Shown one piece after another: positions 44,167-52,042 of a stretch of 64,000 nucleotides of DNA. The stretch is from Rhodobacteraceae bacterium D3-12. Lineage in GTDB: Bacteria; Pseudomonadota; Alphaproteobacteria; Rhodobacterales; Rhodobacteraceae. Numbering within the stretch: the stretch's first letter is position 1; the number at the start of each line of letters is the position of its first letter. The position numbers and the translations under genes were made by a program. The notes below the pieces were generated by a model. That model saw nothing but the letters and a program-made list of their open reading frames with translations. It was not told where the DNA came from and made no database searches. The DNA is taken from assembly GCA_025916135.1 (NCBI GenBank), contig CP104793.1, positions 248,001 to 312,000 of the forward strand, read 5' to 3'.

Positions 44167-45138
44167 TTAGAAATTAGTGCCGGTCAGCTCGCGCGCGATT
44201 TGGGCGGCGATGGGCCGGGCTTCGGGGAAGCTCATACCGGGGCGCAAGCGCCGGTCATAGAGCATTTTGAGCAGCATTTCATCATGCGTGGTGAGGAAGG
44301 CAAATTCCTCGTCATCGTTGAAGATCGAGGGGCGGGCGTAGCGGCTGTCTTTCATCAGGCCGAGGCCTTGGGTCATTTCCTCGTGAATGCAGGATTGACG
44401 GCCCAAGCGCGGGTGTTCGGCGCGGATCAGAACGATGGCGCTTTCGAGGGCGCCTTCGGGCTCGGCGGCGGGCTGGATCAGCACAAGACAATGGGTGGCG
44501 CGCGAGAGGTTGCGAAACAGCGATTTCACAGAGCGGGCGTTGCGCGGGCTGATCCGGGGGATCAGAGCCATCAGTTCGGCCTCGTCATCGGTGCTCATCA
44601 CCAGAACGTGGAAATTGGCAGAGGCGGCGGGGGCGGCGCTGATCGGGTGGCCGGACAGCCGCGCGAGGCGGGCGGCAAAGCGGGTGATGTCGCCGCTATC
44701 GCTGCTGCGTTGGTCGGCGGAGACAGAGGCGCCAAAGCGCACGGCATAGCGCACCGGTTTGGTCCAGCGATGCAGCATGCCGCTTCCGGTGCCCGCGCCG
44801 GAGAGCCCGCCGAGGCGGTATTCTTCGGTGAAGGCGACGGTGCGGAAATTCTCGATCAGCGTTGCCGGGCCAAAGCGGGTGTCAGGCCCGCCGCCATCGG
44901 TGCGCATCAACCCCTGTGCCAGCAGCTTTTCCTGAATGCGGGCGTAGTAATCCGTAAGCTCGAGCCGTTTGGCCGACGGGGTTTGAGAGGCCAGCGGCGC
45001 GGTGGCTGGCCCCTTGAGGCCCGCGGGGCGGGCCACCGGTTTCAGGGTCGGCGCGGTCTCAAGGCAGGCAGGCAAAAACGCCAGCCCCAGAAGGGCCAGC
45101 GCAAATCGTGCCGGTCGTGTGAGACCCGCCAATGCCAT
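44167..45138 (-). CDS. DUF2927-domain lipoprotein
   Basis: A 323-residue protein with a lipoprotein signal peptide (LALLGLAFLPAC, lipid Cys25) and a DUF2927 domain from about residue 105 (RLGGLSGAGTGSGMLHRWTKPVRYAV) to 290. The segment CIHEEMTQGLGLMKDSRYARPSIFNDD contains an HEEMTQ motif that resembles a zinc-protease signature and is conserved in the domain. It begins 1 bp after the TelA stop. Probably periplasmic or outer-membrane anchored. Confidence 0.82.
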   Translation of the reverse strand: MALAGLTRPARFALALLGLAFLPACLETAPTLKPVARPAGLKGPATAPLASQTPSAKRLELTDYYARIQEKLLAQGLMRTDGGGPDTRFGPATLIENFRTVAFTEEYRLGGLSGAGTGSGMLHRWTKPVRYAVRFGASVSADQRSSDSGDITRFAARLARLSGHPISAAPAASANFHVLVMSTDDEAELMALIPRISPRNARSVKSLFRNLSRATHCLVLIQPAAEPEGALESAIVLIRAEHPRLGRQSCIHEEMTQGLGLMKDSRYARPSIFNDDEEFAFLTTHDEMLLKMLYDRRLRPGMSFPEARPIAAQIARELTGTNF

Positions 45139-45139
45139 A

Positions 45140-46360
45140 TCAGCCCGCGTCAGGTGCGGCTGTGCCGACGGTGTCGCCCAGCCCGGTTTTGCGGGCCTTG
45201 GCCGAGGCGAGGGTGTCGCGCAGATCGGCTTCCATTTTCTTGAGGTCTTCCTCGGCGGCGGCGCGGCGGGCTTTGCCCTCGTCCGCGATCTGGAGAGATT
45301 CCTCGATGGTGCCGATCAGATCGGCGTTGGCCTGTTTCACCGCTTCGATGTCGAACACGCCGCGCTCCATTTCCTCGCGCACGATCTTGTTGCTTTCGCG
45401 CAGGTTCTTGGCGTTGGCGGTCAGGAGTTCGTTGGTGAGGTCATTGGCCTCGCGCACGGCGATTGCGGCCTCGGCCGAGCGTTGGATGGTCACGGCCTGA
45501 GCCAGTTGGGTTTCCCAAAGCGGCACGGTGTTCACAAGGGTCGAGTTGATCTTGGTCACCAGCGACTTGTCGTTTTCCTGCACCAGCCGGATGGAGGGCA
45601 GGGATTGCATTGTCACCTGACGGGTGAGTTTGAGGTCATGCACCCGGCGTTCAAGGTCGTCACGCGCGGCGCGGATGTCGCGCAACTCTTGCGCTTTCAT
45701 CACCTGATCGGCCTCGGGGGCGGCCTGAACCTCGGCTTCCTTGGCGGGGATGTCGACCTCATCAAGGACGCGCAGTTTCTCTTCGCCGGCGGCGATATAG
45801 AGCGCGAGTTCGTCATAGAAGGTCAGGGTTTTTTCATAGAGCAGGTCGAGCGATTTGATGTCTTTCAACAGCACGGTTTCGTGGCTGTGGAGGTTGTCCG
45901 TCACCTTGTCGATCTGTCCCTGAATGGTTTCAAACCGGGCGGTGAATTTGGCGAAGGGCGCGGCGCGGCCCAAGAGGCGCTCCCACCATGTGCGTTTGCG
46001 GCGCACGTCGAGTTCGGAGACCGAAAAGCCGCGAATGGTGGTGACGATGGAACGCAGGCTGTCGCCCGCCGGGCCGACATCCTTGTTGCGCACGCCGTTG
46101 AGCATGGCTTGGGAGATCTCTTGCAATTCGGCCTGCGCCGCAGAGCCGAAGTTCACGATCGACCCGGTGTCGGTCATGTCGAGTTCATCCATGCGGGCGG
46201 TGATTTCCTTGGACACGGTTTTGTTGGCCTTGGCCAGAGGCACGACATCGTCGGCGGCTTTGGGCTCAGGGAGGATCACGGCGTTGACCTCTTCGACCAG
46301 AGCGAGCGTGTCGGCAGCTTTTTGTTGAATGGTGGTGGACATATGCGGTTCCTTTGGCAA
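45140..46360 (-). CDS. toxic anion resistance protein, TelA/KlaA family
   Basis: A 406-residue, largely coiled-coil cytoplasmic protein of the TelA family (ARMDELDMTDTGSIVNFGS, LDLLYEKTLTFYDELALYIAAGEEKL, TLVNTVPLWETQLAQAVTIQ are family stretches). TelA proteins occur with XpaC in tellurite- and antibiotic-stress loci; the mechanism is unclear. It starts 12 bp after the XpaC gene in the same operon. Confidence 0.9.
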   Translation of the reverse strand: MPKEPHMSTTIQQKAADTLALVEEVNAVILPEPKAADDVVPLAKANKTVSKEITARMDELDMTDTGSIVNFGSAAQAELQEISQAMLNGVRNKDVGPAGDSLRSIVTTIRGFSVSELDVRRKRTWWERLLGRAAPFAKFTARFETIQGQIDKVTDNLHSHETVLLKDIKSLDLLYEKTLTFYDELALYIAAGEEKLRVLDEVDIPAKEAEVQAAPEADQVMKAQELRDIRAARDDLERRVHDLKLTRQVTMQSLPSIRLVQENDKSLVTKINSTLVNTVPLWETQLAQAVTIQRSAEAAIAVREANDLTNELLTANAKNLRESNKIVREEMERGVFDIEAVKQANADLIGTIEESLQIADEGKARRAAAEEDLKKMEADLRDTLASAKARKTGLGDTVGTAAPDAG

Positions 46361-46372
46361 ATTCGATGATGA

Positions 46373-47263
46373 TTAACGGTCGAGCCGGATTCCTTCGCGG
46401 TCCAGACGATCACGCAGAACTTCGATTTCTACGGTCAGGTCGGAACGATCATCCAGCAAGAGGGCTTTGGTCTTGGCGTTGAAGCTTTCCTCGAGGTCGG
46501 TGAGCAGCATCATGTAGTCAGAGCGCGCGGCGCGGTCGCGGTCGCGGGCGTAGATGTCGGCGAATTTCACGGTCGCGTCGCGCGCGCCCTGTAGGTAGAC
46601 GGACATATATTTGCGTGCGGCGGTGAGGTCACGCGGGTCTTCTTCGACGGTGCGCAAGAGTTCGCGCACTTTGCCCTGAAACCGCTCGACACGGGATTCG
46701 GCGTCGCGGTCGCTGGCGCGTTTGATGGCGTCGGACATGGCGGCGAGATGGGCTTCGGCCTGATCGACGTAACGGGCGACGCGGTCGGTCTGGAATTCAT
46801 CGACGCCTTCCATGCCTTTGTTTTTCATCGGGTCGGGGCCGAAGGCAAAGAAATGCAGCGCGGTGCCGACGATGCCGTAGATCGCCGGTTCGATGATGGC
46901 CGTTTTGGCGGCGAACCCGGCGATGAACAGCCCCGCCCCGGTCAGGAGCGAGCCGAGGATTTTGCGCGGGACCGCCGGGCGGCGGGCGGCCTTGCGGGCG
47001 TCATAGGCTTCTTGCGCCAAGAGCCCTTCACGGGTGAGCCATGCCGCCAAAAGCAGTGTGCCCAAGGCGATAAGGTTCAACGCCAGCGCAGAGGCGCCAT
47101 TGCCGAACGCGGCCCAGATCAGCGGCAGGGGCGCAAGGAGCAGAAGGTTGACGCGGCCACCGGCGCGGGTGCGCGTGGCGCCACGGAAGCTGCCTTGGTC
47201 GCTGTTGTTTTGCGGGTCGGAGGGATCGGGGCTGAACTTGCCCCCATAACGCTGTGCCATCAT
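46373..47263 (-). CDS. XpaC-like protein (5-bromo-4-chloroindolyl phosphate hydrolysis family)
   Basis: A 296-residue protein with N-terminal membrane helices (about 34-77) and a further hydrophobic segment about 100-125, followed by a helical cytoplasmic domain (RVERFQGKVRELLRTVEEDP, YMMLLTDLEESFNAKTKALL). It is the usual partner of TelA. Its ATG overlaps the stop of a 27-residue upstream gene, so translation is probably coupled. Confidence 0.82.
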   Translation of the reverse strand: MMAQRYGGKFSPDPSDPQNNSDQGSFRGATRTRAGGRVNLLLLAPLPLIWAAFGNGASALALNLIALGTLLLAAWLTREGLLAQEAYDARKAARRPAVPRKILGSLLTGAGLFIAGFAAKTAIIEPAIYGIVGTALHFFAFGPDPMKNKGMEGVDEFQTDRVARYVDQAEAHLAAMSDAIKRASDRDAESRVERFQGKVRELLRTVEEDPRDLTAARKYMSVYLQGARDATVKFADIYARDRDRAARSDYMMLLTDLEESFNAKTKALLLDDRSDLTVEIEVLRDRLDREGIRLDR

Positions 47264-47343
47264 ACGCCCCCTGCGATTGAGACGTAGAGGATGAGTATCA
47301 CGAGCAGCACGAACGCCAGTTTTTGCAGTCCAGTTTCGGACAT
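47260..47343 (-). CDS. 27-residue single-pass membrane peptide
   Basis: From ATG 47343 the frame reads MSETGLQKLAFVLLVILILY and ends VSIAGGV, stopping at 47260 inside the ATGATG start of the XpaC gene. Almost all of residues 8-22 are strongly hydrophobic, fitting one membrane helix with a short charged N-terminus. The 4-bp stop/start overlap argues for a real, coupled gene rather than chance. No family recognised. It may be a small subunit of the XpaC/TelA membrane assembly. Confidence 0.65.
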   Translation of the reverse strand: MSETGLQKLAFVLLVILILYVSIAGGV

Positions 47344-47587
47344 AGGCCCCCCAGATGACCGGATGTTACGGCAATCAACCTAAGAGATGCGGCGGCGCAG
47401 CGCTAGGGGGAAGATGGGGTGAGGTTTCCCGTCTTGTGTTGCGGACCTGTGTGGCGGTCTTGTCTTGCCTGCCTGAAACCAGAGCGTTCAGAGTGGTGCG
47501 TCGTTAGCGCAGCCGCCAATGTGACGCATTGGGTGCGCGTATTTGCGTGCGGCGGGCGGGGGCCATGGCGCCCCGCCCGTCGTGCGG

Positions 47588-48403
47588 TTAGTGGTTGGCC
47601 TTACGCTCGGAATTCAGCTTGCGGGAATAGCCCGATTGCAAGATTTCCACCGCAAAGAGCACGATAACCGAGAAATAGAAGGTGGATTTGGACATCGGCA
47701 CCACTTCGTAGCCAAAGAAATGCAAGGCGAGCGTATCGTCGTGCATGGCGTGGGACGCGGCCTGTCCGGCCTCGCCCAGCAGAACGACACCGACGATCAG
47801 CAGGATGAACAGGCCGAGCACCTCATACATCCGGTTCTTTTCAAGGAAGGCAGTGACGCCATCCGCCAAGAGCAGCATCGCCGCCCCTGAGAGCAGGATC
47901 GCCGCGGCGAGGATCGGGAAGACATCGGTGATCGCGAGCGCCGAGAGCACCGAATCGAACGAGAAGATGAGGTTCATCATCACGATCAGGATCACCACTT
48001 GGGTGGCCGATTTGCCGGATTTCTGTTCCAGATCAGTGCCGAGGTGGTCGACCGAGAGCATGTGCGAAATCTCTTTCACCGCCGTGTAGATGATGAACAC
48101 ACCGCCGAAGATGAAGACGCAGGTGGCGAAGTTCACGCCGCCTTCGATGACGCCTTTCCAGTCGAACACATAGAAGGGTTCGGCCAGAGATTCGATCAGG
48201 CTGATCATCACGAAAAGCAGCACCACGCGCAGCGCGACGGCGATGATGATGCCCCAGAAGCGCACCGCCTTTTGATGCGCCACCGGCGCGCGTTGGGATT
48301 CGATTGAGATATAAAGCAGGTTATCGAAGCCCAGCACCGCCTGCAGAAAGCACAGCATCAGCAGGTTGCCCAGGTTCTCGATGGTCATCAGTTCGGCCAG
48401 CAT
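47588..48403 (-). CDS. TerC-family integral membrane protein
   Basis: A 271-residue protein with about seven membrane helices and the acidic intramembrane motifs of TerC (LGFDNLLYISIES near residue 23, FSFDSVLSALAITD near 150). TerC proteins are linked to tellurite resistance and to metal (notably manganese) export. It is on the same strand as the XpaC/TelA genes, 244 bp upstream of the 27-residue peptide, so it may be transcribed separately. A GC-rich hairpin near 47560-47582 lies after its stop. Confidence 0.9.
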   Translation of the reverse strand: MLAELMTIENLGNLLMLCFLQAVLGFDNLLYISIESQRAPVAHQKAVRFWGIIIAVALRVVLLFVMISLIESLAEPFYVFDWKGVIEGGVNFATCVFIFGGVFIIYTAVKEISHMLSVDHLGTDLEQKSGKSATQVVILIVMMNLIFSFDSVLSALAITDVFPILAAAILLSGAAMLLLADGVTAFLEKNRMYEVLGLFILLIVGVVLLGEAGQAASHAMHDDTLALHFFGYEVVPMSKSTFYFSVIVLFAVEILQSGYSRKLNSERKANH

Positions 48404-48561
48404 GGTTGTTCCTCGTTACGAAAATCATGTTGTGGAAGGGTGTAGCGCAGCACGCAGGCGTTTGAAAACCACGCATTCGCGGAAAACGCAGAGAATGCGC
48501 GGGCGTTGCGGCGCGGGGTTGGGGCGTCGTGACACAGGAGAGCGGGCATCGCGGCGCAAGG

Positions 48562-48608
48562 GTGGGGGCGCTGCCCCCACACCCCCGGAGTATTTTCAGC
48601 AAGATGAA
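48562..48608 (+). repeat. hairpin plus CCCCCGGAGTATTTTC tail
   Basis: GTGGGGGC-GCT-GCCCCCAC hairpin followed by CCCCCGGAGTATTTTC and AAGATGAAAG. The tail corresponds to the end of the repeat at 13716-13848. Confidence 0.6.
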
Positions 48609-48652
48609 AGAGGGGGCCGGGTTTGGTTCTTGCTGGGTGGGGGGCTGGCCGT

Positions 48653-49480
48653 TTATTTGCGTCGGCGTTGGGGGGAGCGGCGGGGTTTGGCTTTGGCCTG
48701 TGGGCCCGGTTTTTCGCCGTTTTCGCCCTCCATCCCGAGTTGTTCCCGCAATACGCGGCCGCGCACTTCCTGCACTTCGCCTTGTTTGAGTTGGCCCAGT
48801 TGGAAGGGGCCGTAGGACGTGCGGATCAGGCGGTTGACGGTGAGGTTTACCGCCTCCATTGCGCGGCGCACCTCGCGGTTTTTGCCTTCGCGCAGGGCGA
48901 CGGTGATCCAGGCGTTGGCGCCTTGTTGGCGATCGAGCGAGATGATCATCGGCTGGAAATGTTCGCCTTCGATGGTGATGCCGTCGCGCAGGGGGGCGAA
49001 GGTGTCTTCGGTCGGACGGCCATTGACGCGCACGCGGTAGCGGCGCAGCCAGCCGGTCGAGGGCAGTTCAAGCCGACGTTTCACCGCGCCATCGTTGGTG
49101 AGCAGCAGCAACCCTTCGGAATTGAGGTCGAGGCGTCCGACGCTCATCACGCGGGGCAGGTCGGCGGGCAGGTCGTCATAGATGGTCGGGCGGCCCTGTT
49201 CGTCACGGGTGGTGGTCACGAGGCCTGTGGGCTTGTGATAGAGCCAGAGACGCGCCGGTTCGGGCGCGTCGAGCGGCTTGCCATTCACGACGATCTTGTC
49301 CTTGTCGGTGACGTTGAGCGCGGCGCGGGTGATGACCTCGCCGTTCACGGTGACGCGGCCTTCGGTGATCATGCGTTCGGCTTCGCGGCGCGAGGCCACG
49401 CCGGCGCGGGCGATGACCTTGGCGATGCGGTCTCCGGGCGGGGTATCGGCGTTCGGCTTGGAGGGCGATTTTGCGTTCAT
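48653..49480 (-). CDS. pseudouridine synthase, RluB type
   Basis: A 275-residue 23S rRNA pseudouridine synthase. The N-terminal S4 domain is at about 18-60 (RIAKVIARAGVASRREAERMI) and the catalytic core has GRLDLNSEGLLLLTNDG near residue 118 with the catalytic Asp. The basic C-terminal tail (about 250-275, KAKPRRSPQRRRK) is typical of alphaproteobacterial forms. Divergent from tadA, 53 bp apart. Confidence 0.92.
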   Translation of the reverse strand: MNAKSPSKPNADTPPGDRIAKVIARAGVASRREAERMITEGRVTVNGEVITRAALNVTDKDKIVVNGKPLDAPEPARLWLYHKPTGLVTTTRDEQGRPTIYDDLPADLPRVMSVGRLDLNSEGLLLLTNDGAVKRRLELPSTGWLRRYRVRVNGRPTEDTFAPLRDGITIEGEHFQPMIISLDRQQGANAWITVALREGKNREVRRAMEAVNLTVNRLIRTSYGPFQLGQLKQGEVQEVRGRVLREQLGMEGENGEKPGPQAKAKPRRSPQRRRK

Positions 49481-49533
49481 GAGGAGGCAATAGCGGATTG
49501 GCGGCGGCGCGGGAAGGGGGTAAGGGGGGCGGC

Positions 49534-49983
49534 ATGGAATTCAACGCACATATGCGCGCGGCTTTGGCCGAGGCAGAGGCCGCCGGAGAGCGCGGCGAAG
49601 TGCCTGTGGGAGCCGTTTTGGTGGCGCCCGACGGAAAGATCGTGGCGCGGGCGGGCAACCGCACGCGAGAGCAGAGCGATCCGAGTGCGCATGCCGAGAT
49701 GCTGGTGATCCGGGCGCGTTGCGCCGAGTTGGGGAGCGAGCGGCTTCCGGGGCATGATCTTTACGTCACGCTGGAGCCTTGTGCGATGTGTGCCACGGTG
49801 ATTTCGGCGGCGCGGATCAGGCGGTTGTATTACGGCGCGTCCGACCCCAAAAGCGGTGGGGTGGAGCATGGCGCGCGGGTCTTCATGCACCCGCAGGCGC
49901 ATCATGTGCCGGAGGTTTATGACGGGATCGGTGGACGCGAGGCGGCGGCGCTTTTGCAGGCGTTTTTCGCCGCCCGGCGTTAG
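49534..49983 (+). CDS. tadA: tRNA-specific adenosine deaminase TadA
   Basis: A 149-residue cytidine-deaminase-fold enzyme that converts A34 to inosine in tRNA-Arg. The zinc site is HAEM (His/Glu, near residue 54) and PCAMC (near 82). ATG 49534 is chosen over the upstream ATG 49498 because homology begins at MEFNAHMRAALAEAE. Confidence 0.93.
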   Translation: MEFNAHMRAALAEAEAAGERGEVPVGAVLVAPDGKIVARAGNRTREQSDPSAHAEMLVIRARCAELGSERLPGHDLYVTLEPCAMCATVISAARIRRLYYGASDPKSGGVEHGARVFMHPQAHHVPEVYDGIGGREAAALLQAFFAARR

Positions 49984-49999
49984 GTTTTTACACGGGCAT

Positions 50000-50692
50000 T
50001 CAAAGCGTGATCGCCTTGAGAACCTGAGGTTCGATCACATCGACACCGGGCAGGCCCGCTTGCAAAACCTCGGCCGATTGTTCGAGCACGGGGAAGGTGC
50101 GGTAGTGGCCGGGGATCACGGTTTTGAAGTTGAAGTACCGTTTGGCGGCATAGGCCGCGCCCTTCATGTCCATGGTGAAATGGCCGCCCGCCGACAGGAT
50201 GCCGATGTCGGGTTTATAATAGTCGCCCATCCAGTCCATATCGGCCATGATGTCGGTGTCGCCAGAGGCATAGAGCATATGCCCTTCGGAGGCGATCATG
50301 AAGCCGACTTCGGAACCTGCGGCCTTGGGGCCATCGGGGGAGCCGAAGCTGGAGGAATGCGAGGCCGGAACCATCGAGACGGCGACATTGCCGAGATCGA
50401 CTGTGCCCCCTTTGTTGAAGCCGATGGTCTCGATGCCTTCATGCTCTTGATAGTGGCTCATGATGTCGTATTGCCCGACCGCAGGTACCGCCAATTTGCG
50501 CGTCAGATCAGTCAGATCAGCGACGTGATCGAAATGGCAATGGGTGAGCAGGATGTGGGTGGCGCCTGCTGTGGCGGCGTCGTGCTGGGCCTCGTTGAGC
50601 ATCGGGTTGCCGGTGAGCCATGGGTCGATCAGCAAAACTTGCTCGCCGGTTTCAATGCGCCACGAGCCGTGGCCGAGCCAGATGATATTCAT
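50000..50692 (-). CDS. UPF0173 metal-dependent hydrolase (metallo-beta-lactamase fold)
   Basis: A 230-residue protein with the zinc-binding motif THCHFDHVADL (about residues 71-81) and further ligands at GDTD near 164 and GHYRTFP near 205. The start is ATG 50692 (MNIIWLGHGSWRIETG); the upstream extension in the same frame is encoded by a 13-bp tandem repeat and is not real protein. Substrate unknown. Convergent with tadA. Confidence 0.9.
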   Translation of the reverse strand: MNIIWLGHGSWRIETGEQVLLIDPWLTGNPMLNEAQHDAATAGATHILLTHCHFDHVADLTDLTRKLAVPAVGQYDIMSHYQEHEGIETIGFNKGGTVDLGNVAVSMVPASHSSSFGSPDGPKAAGSEVGFMIASEGHMLYASGDTDIMADMDWMGDYYKPDIGILSAGGHFTMDMKGAAYAAKRYFNFKTVIPGHYRTFPVLEQSAEVLQAGLPGVDVIEPQVLKAITL

Positions 50693-50771
50693 GTGTTCCC
50701 TCCCGTCGGAATCAATTCCTTTAGGTGAGGATAGCATCTGACCCTGAGGGCGCCAGTGGGGCAGGCTAATG

Positions 50772-50836
50772 TTTCCGGCCAACGTTTCGGGCCAATGTTT
50801 CGGGCCAGTGTTTTCGGCCTGCGTTTCGGGCCAATG
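50772..50836 (+). repeat. five tandem 13-bp units
   Basis: Units TTTCCGGCCAACG, TTTCGGGCCAATG, TTTCGGGCCAGTG, TTTTCGGCCTGCG and TTTCGGGCCAATG follow directly. They lie upstream of the UPF0173 gene and before the thiamine riboswitch. Confidence 0.8.
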
Positions 50837-50894
50837 GTGCCAGTGCTGTTGTGCGGGCAATGGCCGCTTGTCATCGCACGGGGCGGAGGGTAGG

Positions 50895-51003
50895 TGTGGG
50901 GCACCTCGGGGGGCCTGAACGGCGGTTCAGGCTGAGATGCAGCGCGATTTGCAGACCCGTTGAACCTGAACCGGTTAAGACCGGCGGAGGGAAGGTATCG
51001 GAT
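50895..51003 (+). promoter_or_regulatory. TPP (THI-box) riboswitch of thiBPQ
   Basis: The conserved core GGCTGAGATG (50930-50939), ACCCGTTGAACCTGAACC (50955-50972), GGTTAAGACCGGCGGAGGGA (50973-50992) is present, with the long P3 stem CCTGAAC/GTTCAGG before it. Downstream CTCCGCC (51016-51022) can pair with GGCGGAG of the aptamer, a plausible switch, and AAGGAG at 51033 is the thiB ribosome site. TPP binding should lower thiBPQ expression. Confidence 0.93.
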
Positions 51004-51043
51004 CTCCCGATCTTGCTCCGCCCGTCGCAGATAAGGAGATGAG

Positions 51044-52042
51044 ATGAGACATCTTGCATTTGCCGCGGGAGTTCTGGCCGCCACATCAGCAGTGGCCGAA
51101 ACCCCAATTCTAACAGTCTATACCTATGACAGCTTCGTGGCCGATTGGGGCCCCGGACCCGCCGTTGAAAAGGCCTTTGAGGAGGGCTGCGGCTGCGATT
51201 TGCAATTCGTCAGCGCGGGTGATGGCGCAGCGCTTTTGGCGCGGCTCAAGCTGGAAGGGGCGCGCACGCAGGCCGATGTGGTTTTGGGGTTGGATACCAA
51301 CCTGACCGCCGCTGCCGCCGCGACCGGGTTGTTTGCCGAACACGGCAAGACGCCAGTGGTGGATGTGCCCAATCCCTTTGGTGAGGCGGGAGCGTGGACC
51401 GATACGCATTTCCTGCCGTATGACTGGGGTTATTTCGCCTTTGTCCACGACAAAGAGAAGCTCCCCAACCCGCCGAAATCCTTCGAGGAATTGGCCAAAT
51501 CGGATGTCAGCATAGTGATTCAGGACCCGCGGTCTTCGACGCCGGGTCTTGGTTTGTTGCTCTGGGTCAAAACCGTGCATGGCGACAAGGCAGGCGAGGT
51601 CTGGTCCGCGCTTGCCGACAATATCGTCACGGTGACGCCGGGCTGGTCCGAGGCGTATGGGCTGTTCCTTGAAGGCGAGGCGGATATGGTGCTGAGCTAT
51701 ACCACATCGCCGGCCTATCATCGGATCGCCGAGAGCGATGACGGCAAGGCGTTCGCGCCGTTTGGCCGCCATTACATGCAGATCGAAGTTGCCGGGAAAG
51801 TGGCCGGGACGGACCAGCCGGAGTTGGCCGACAAATTCCTTGATTTCATGCTGACCGATGCGTTTCAGAGCGTCATTCCGACGACCAACTGGATGTATCC
51901 GGCGATGACGCCAGAGGCGGGCCTGCCTGAGAAATTCGGCTCACCGCTTGATCCTGCGCTGGCGCTTTTGGCACCTGCGGGTGAGGTGGGTGCGCTGCGT
52001 AAGCAAGCGTTGGATGAATGGCTGAGCGCGCTGTCCAAATAG
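51044..52042 (+). CDS. thiB: thiamine ABC transporter, substrate-binding protein
   Basis: A 332-residue periplasmic protein with a signal peptide (1 to about 18, cleavage after AVA) and the ThiB/TbpA pattern (LTVYTYDSFVADWGPGPAVEKAFEEGC, DVVLGLDTNL, FLPYDWGYFAFVHDK, DPRSSTPGLGLLLW). It captures thiamine and its phosphates. It is the first gene after the TPP riboswitch. Confidence 0.95.
   Translation: MRHLAFAAGVLAATSAVAETPILTVYTYDSFVADWGPGPAVEKAFEEGCGCDLQFVSAGDGAALLARLKLEGARTQADVVLGLDTNLTAAAAATGLFAEHGKTPVVDVPNPFGEAGAWTDTHFLPYDWGYFAFVHDKEKLPNPPKSFEELAKSDVSIVIQDPRSSTPGLGLLLWVKTVHGDKAGEVWSALADNIVTVTPGWSEAYGLFLEGEADMVLSYTTSPAYHRIAESDDGKAFAPFGRHYMQIEVAGKVAGTDQPELADKFLDFMLTDAFQSVIPTTNWMYPAMTPEAGLPEKFGSPLDPALALLAPAGEVGALRKQALDEWLSALSK

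Noticed and set aside
47419-47667. 82-codon open frame between the TerC and XpaC genes
   Set aside because: Cys/Arg-rich composition typical of chance frames; no ribosome site or family similarity.
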